From: an uncultured Oscillospiraceae bacterium
GTDB lineage: Bacteria > Bacillota > Clostridia > Oscillospirales > Ruminococcaceae
Direction: 5' to 3'
Assembly: GCA_934488695.1 (NCBI GenBank)
Contig: CAKSSH010000037.1
Coordinates: 1-16,639, forward strand
DNA: 16,639 bases
Shown: positions 14,109-16,639 of the stretch, in pieces
Layout: every line of letters starts with the position of its first letter
How positions within the stretch are numbered: the first letter of the stretch is position 1
Made by a program: the position numbers and the translations under genes
The notes under the pieces: model-generated
What the model saw: the letters and a program-made list of their open reading frames with translations, nothing else
Told to the model about the DNA's origin: nothing
The model's database searches: none

Positions 14109-14519
14109 ATGTATTGTAGAAATTGCGGGCAACAAATTGATGATATAGCAGCGGTTTGTGTTCATTGCGGCGTTGCGGTCGGAAACGGCGCGAATTTTTG
14201 TCCTCACTGCGGCAAGCAAACAGCGCCGGGCGCCGTTTTTTGCACTTCCTGTGGGGTCTCTTTGGCACAGAATGCGGCAGCCCCCGGAGGGAATGCGCAG
14301 AAAAGTCGCTTAGTAGCCGGCTTGCTCGGGCTGTTTTTGGGCGCTTTCGGCGTACATAATTTCTATTTAGGAAATACTTCACGTGCTGTTATTCAAATTG
14401 TCGTTTCGGTGATCACCTGCGGCGCCGGCGGCATTTGGGGCTTTATTGAGGGCATCATGCTGCTTTGCGGTAAGATTCAAACCGATGCACAGGGAATTCC
14501 TCTTAAAAACGATATGTAA
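14109..14519 (+). CDS. Double zinc-ribbon and TM2-domain membrane protein
   Basis: A 136-aa protein of unknown function. The N-terminal half has two rubredoxin-like zinc ribbons with four CxxC knuckles: Cys3/Cys6 with Cys17/Cys20, and Cys31/Cys34 with Cys45/Cys48. A short Ala/Gly linker leads to a TM2 domain at about residues 65-121, two membrane helices with the typical G-L-F-L-G-A-F-G-V-H-N-F-Y-L-G motif and a G-I-W-G-F-I-E-G turn. The ribbons should face the cytoplasm and may bind nucleic acid or protein, but this is inference. The start ATG has GGAGG at 14097-14101. The gene has its own promoter and terminator and is divergent from the importer operon, so it is monocistronic. Confidence 0.9.
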   Translation: MYCRNCGQQIDDIAAVCVHCGVAVGNGANFCPHCGKQTAPGAVFCTSCGVSLAQNAAAPGGNAQKSRLVAGLLGLFLGAFGVHNFYLGNTSRAVIQIVVSVITCGAGGIWGFIEGIMLLCGKIQTDAQGIPLKNDM

Positions 14520-14529
14520 TTATTTGAAT

Positions 14530-14564
14530 AAAAGCCGCTCTGCCTGTCGGCAGAGCGGCTTTTT
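14530..14564 (+). terminator. Intrinsic terminator after the TM2-domain gene
   Basis: A perfect 15-base stem (AAAAGCCGCTCTGCC at 14530-14544, complement at 14549-14563), loop TGTC, ending in T5, 10 nt after the stop codon. Confidence 0.93.
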
Positions 14565-14782
14565 CGGCAAATTTTCGCGCTTACGGTGCGCTTATATGAT
14601 GCAGACATAGGCAAATATGTCTCAGGCGCTTTTTAAAAAAGTGTGCTTTTGTTTCTGTCCGGCGTGCCATTTTGTTCTTGTTTTCTTTCCTTTATATGCC
14701 GCGCGTTTTGGGGAGAGTTTTCCCGGAATGCGTTCTTAGCTTTTTTGGTGCGCGCCGAAAGGGCAAATGGGTAAGACGGCTG
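14565..14782. other. Intergenic stretch without a recognised gene
   Basis: About 220 bp between the TM2-gene terminator and the rlmH promoter. The only structure noticed is a short inverted repeat, GACATA at 14604-14609 with TATGTC at 14616-14621, followed by GGCGC and T5 at 14630-14634. This is too weak to call a terminator. No open frame here has a ribosome binding site. Confidence 0.5.
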
Positions 14783-14811
14783 TAGACAAATAACATCCGG
14801 TATGCTATAAT
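14783..14811 (+). promoter_or_regulatory. Extended -10 promoter of rlmH-trpS
   Basis: TAGACA at 14783-14788 and TATAAT at 14806-14811 have 17-bp spacing, with TG at 14803-14804 making an extended -10. The leader is only about 20 nt, so no riboswitch or T-box precedes the trpS operon here. Confidence 0.85.
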
Positions 14812-14837
14812 AAGGAACGAAAAAAGGAGGGGGCGGC

Positions 14838-15317
14838 ATGCTGGGCGTAACCGTAATTTGCGTTGGGCGGCTTCGCGAGTCGTATTTGCGGCAGGCTTGT
14901 GCGGAGTATCAAAAGCGGCTGAGTCGTTTTTGCAATTTAACGGTGTGCGAGCTGTCTCCGGCGCCGCTGCCGGAGGAGCCGGGGGAGGCGCAGATTCGCA
15001 AGGCACTGCAGCAGGAGGAAAAGGCAATTTTGCAAGCGGTGCCGAAAGGCGCAGTCACTGTTGCGCTTTGTATTGAAGGAGAGCAGCTTTCCTCACAGCA
15101 GCTGGCGCAGCATCTGTCTCGCATTCAGGCCGGAAGTGCCCGGCTTTGTCTTTGTATCGGTGGGTCGCACGGTCTTTCCGAAGGGCTGAAAAAGAGCTGC
15201 GACTTATGTTTGTCTTTCTCCAAGATGACCTTTCCGCACCAGCTTTTTCGCGTACTGCTGTTGGAGCAGTTGTATCGCGCCTTTACCATTATAGGTCATC
15301 AAAAATACCATAAATAG
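14838..15317 (+). CDS. rlmH: 23S rRNA (pseudouridine1915-N3)-methyltransferase RlmH
   Basis: SPOUT-class methyltransferase, 159 aa, that methylates pseudouridine 1915 of helix 69 in 23S rRNA on assembled 70S ribosomes, using S-adenosylmethionine. The family ends are clear: an N-terminal V-I-C-V-G-R-L strand near residues 6-12, the SAM-binding knot motif I-G-G-S-H-G-L at 107-113, and the C-terminal S-K-M-T-F-P-H-Q-L at 128-136, then L-L-E-Q-L-Y-R-A-F and the terminal Y-H-K. The length is the family's usual one. The start ATG follows GGAGG at 14826-14830. trpS begins 11 nt after the stop, so the two are likely co-transcribed. Confidence 0.96.
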   Translation: MLGVTVICVGRLRESYLRQACAEYQKRLSRFCNLTVCELSPAPLPEEPGEAQIRKALQQEEKAILQAVPKGAVTVALCIEGEQLSSQQLAQHLSRIQAGSARLCLCIGGSHGLSEGLKKSCDLCLSFSKMTFPHQLFRVLLLEQLYRAFTIIGHQKYHK

Positions 15318-15328
15318 ACGGGGGCTTT

Positions 15329-16351
15329 TTGGCGAATATGGAACAGCAAAACACAAAAAAACCAATTATTTTCAGCGGAATTCAGCCGACCGGCGTGTTT
15401 ACGCTGGGCAATTATCTCGGGGCCATTCGGAATTGGCAGGCGCTGCAAGAGGATTACCGCTGCATTTTCTCGGTTGTGGACCTGCACGCGATTACCGTTC
15501 GGCAGGACAGCGCCCAGCTGCGCCGCCGGACGCTGGAATCGGTCGCATTGCTGCTGGCCTGCGGCATTGACCCGCAGAAAAGCGTGCTGTTTTTGCAAAG
15601 TCACAACCCGGCGCATGCCGAGCTGTCCTGGGTGCTTTCCTGCTATACGCAATTCGGCGAGCTTTCCAGAATGACACAATTTAAGGACAAGTCCCAGCGG
15701 CATGCTGATAACATCAATGCAGGATTGTTTACCTATCCGGTGTTGATGGCGGCGGATATTTTGTTGTATCGTGCCGACATGGTGCCGGTAGGGCAAGACC
15801 AAAAGCAACATCTGGAGCTGGCGCGGAATGTTGCCGAACGCTTTAACGGGCTTTACGGCAATGTTTTCACGGTTCCGGAGCCGTATATGCCGACGGTGTC
15901 GGCACGGGTGATGTCGCTTGCCGACCCAGCCAAAAAAATGAGCAAGTCGGACGAAAATCCGAATGGCTTTATTTCGCTTTTGGATGACCGAGATACCGTT
16001 ATCCGCAAATTCCGCCGTGCTGTCACCGACAGTGACACGGTGGTGCGGTATGCAGAGGACAAGCCCGGTATCTGCAATTTGATGTCAATTTATTCGGCGA
16101 TGACCGGGCGTGATTTTGCCTCTATTGAACGCGAATTTGAGGGCAAGGGCTACGGTGATTTTAAACTGGCGGTCGGCGAATGTGTGGCAGATAAGCTGGA
16201 ACCGATCCATCGGGAATTTGACCGGCTGTCCGGGGATAAGGCTTATCTTTTGCAGGTTTGTTCGGCTGGCGCTCGCGCAGCGATCGGCCTTTCGCGACGA
16301 ACGCTGGAAAAGGTGTATCACAAGGTCGGGTTTGTCAAAAGCGAACTTTAA
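15329..16351 (+). CDS. trpS: Tryptophanyl-tRNA synthetase
   Basis: Cytoplasmic class Ic aminoacyl-tRNA synthetase that charges tRNA-Trp; 340 aa from the TTG start. The HIGH-equivalent T-L-G-N is at residues 25-28, after F-S-G-I-Q-P-T-G, and the KMSKS loop is at 203-207. The V-G-x-D-Q motif that contacts tryptophan or adenylate appears as P-V-G-Q-D-Q near residue 153. The start is uncertain: GGGGG at 15320-15324 is four bases before the TTG at 15329 and 13 before an ATG at 15338, and neither spacing is ideal. The ATG would give 337 aa. The gene follows rlmH closely and is followed at 18 nt by a small membrane protein gene. No T-box leader is seen. Confidence 0.96.
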   Translation: MANMEQQNTKKPIIFSGIQPTGVFTLGNYLGAIRNWQALQEDYRCIFSVVDLHAITVRQDSAQLRRRTLESVALLLACGIDPQKSVLFLQSHNPAHAELSWVLSCYTQFGELSRMTQFKDKSQRHADNINAGLFTYPVLMAADILLYRADMVPVGQDQKQHLELARNVAERFNGLYGNVFTVPEPYMPTVSARVMSLADPAKKMSKSDENPNGFISLLDDRDTVIRKFRRAVTDSDTVVRYAEDKPGICNLMSIYSAMTGRDFASIEREFEGKGYGDFKLAVGECVADKLEPIHREFDRLSGDKAYLLQVCSAGARAAIGLSRRTLEKVYHKVGFVKSEL

Positions 16352-16369
16352 CAGCGGGAGGGACAGCGC

Positions 16370-16543
16370 ATGCGATATTTGCAATGGGCAGTCATCGGCC
16401 TGTGTTATCTTGCTTTGCTGTTCTTGATCTTGCTGCATTGTTGTCCGCGTCTGAAGGCGGTGCTTCGGCCGGCCTTTCTGGTGTCGGCAGCACTGGTTTT
16501 GCTGGCTTTGATCAGTTGGGGAATATTGCGCAACTTTGTGTGA
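16370..16543 (+). CDS. Small two-helix membrane protein, 57 aa
   Basis: A short open frame with a good ribosome binding site (GGGAGGGA at 16355-16362) eight bases or so before the ATG at 16370, and a TGA at 16541. The product is nearly all hydrophobic: a first helix at about residues 5-23, a basic turn with His-Cys-Cys-Pro-Arg-Leu-Lys at 23-29, and a second helix at about 34-53. I do not recognise a family. It starts 18 nt after trpS and is probably co-transcribed with it. The signals at the start and the clean helix-turn-helix pattern support a real gene; short hydrophobic frames can occur by chance. Confidence 0.6.
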   Translation: MRYLQWAVIGLCYLALLFLILLHCCPRLKAVLRPAFLVSAALVLLALISWGILRNFV

Positions 16544-16621
16544 TTTTCGGATAATCAATGGGTCCGAGTATTTCGGTTTGGCTTAATTGTTACATTTTCA
16601 ACAGGAATGGGGGCTTTTTGG

Positions 16622-16639
16622 ATGAATATTACGGTCTAT
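16622..16639 (+). CDS. Start of an unidentified gene, cut by the window end
   Basis: An ATG at 16622 follows a GGGGG stretch (16607-16612 region) by about eight bases. Only six codons are visible (Met-Asn-Ile-Thr-Val-Tyr), consistent with a first beta strand but not enough to name a family. The 13 bases before it match those before trpS. Confidence 0.4.

Noticed and set aside
14604..14634. Terminator from GACATA/TATGTC and T5
   Set aside because: The stem is only six mostly A-T pairs and is separated from the T-run by eight bases.

Overview
The window is bacterial chromosome, about 16.6 kb, dense and mostly co-directional. It most likely comes from a Gram-positive Clostridia-type Firmicute. 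The signs are strong AGGAGG-type ribosome binding sites, GTG and TTG starts, a PASTA-carrying class B penicillin-binding protein at the head of a division/cell-wall (dcw) cluster, murA inside that cluster, a lipoprotein-type solute-binding protein and no outer-membrane genes. Coding DNA is moderately GC-rich and the promoter regions are AT-rich. I do not commit to a genus.

Layout. (1) Positions 1-10827, plus strand: a dcw cluster made of the C-terminal part of a PBP, murF, mraY, ftsW, murG, murA, ftsQ/divIB, a GNAT acetyltransferase, ftsZ and yebC. The junctions are tight (the murF/mraY GTGA overlap, and stop codons inside the next ribosome binding site), which suggests one or a few transcripts. 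A weak terminator-like repeat and a possible promoter separate murG from murA. A strong extended -10 promoter precedes ftsZ. A perfect-stem terminator follows yebC. murD, murC, murB and ftsA are absent from their common places. (2) 10858-11289: no convincing gene. It holds six copies of an 18-bp tandem repeat and a 40-nt imperfect duplication, between two strong terminators. (3) 11374-13761, minus strand: a polar amino-acid ABC importer operon (solute-binding lipoprotein, permease, ATPase) with a consensus TTGACA-N17-TATAAT promoter, a possible ArgR site just upstream, a long RNA hairpin between the first two genes and a bidirectional terminator. (4) 14109-14519, plus strand: a double zinc-ribbon plus TM2-domain membrane protein with its own promoter and terminator. 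(5) 14838 to the end, plus strand: rlmH, trpS, a 57-aa two-helix membrane protein and the first codons of another gene.

How they work together. MurA makes the first committed peptidoglycan precursor, MurF completes the UDP-MurNAc-pentapeptide, and MraY and MurG build lipid I and lipid II. FtsW and the PBP polymerise and cross-link at the division site organised by FtsZ and FtsQ/DivIB.

The most striking observation is the solute-binding protein at 12865-13761. The segment that normally forms the C-terminal end of this family sits at the N terminus, right after the lipoprotein signal. The usual N-terminal and middle parts follow, and the protein stops where that segment would normally begin. 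This is the pattern of a natural circular permutation with an apparently intact ligand site.
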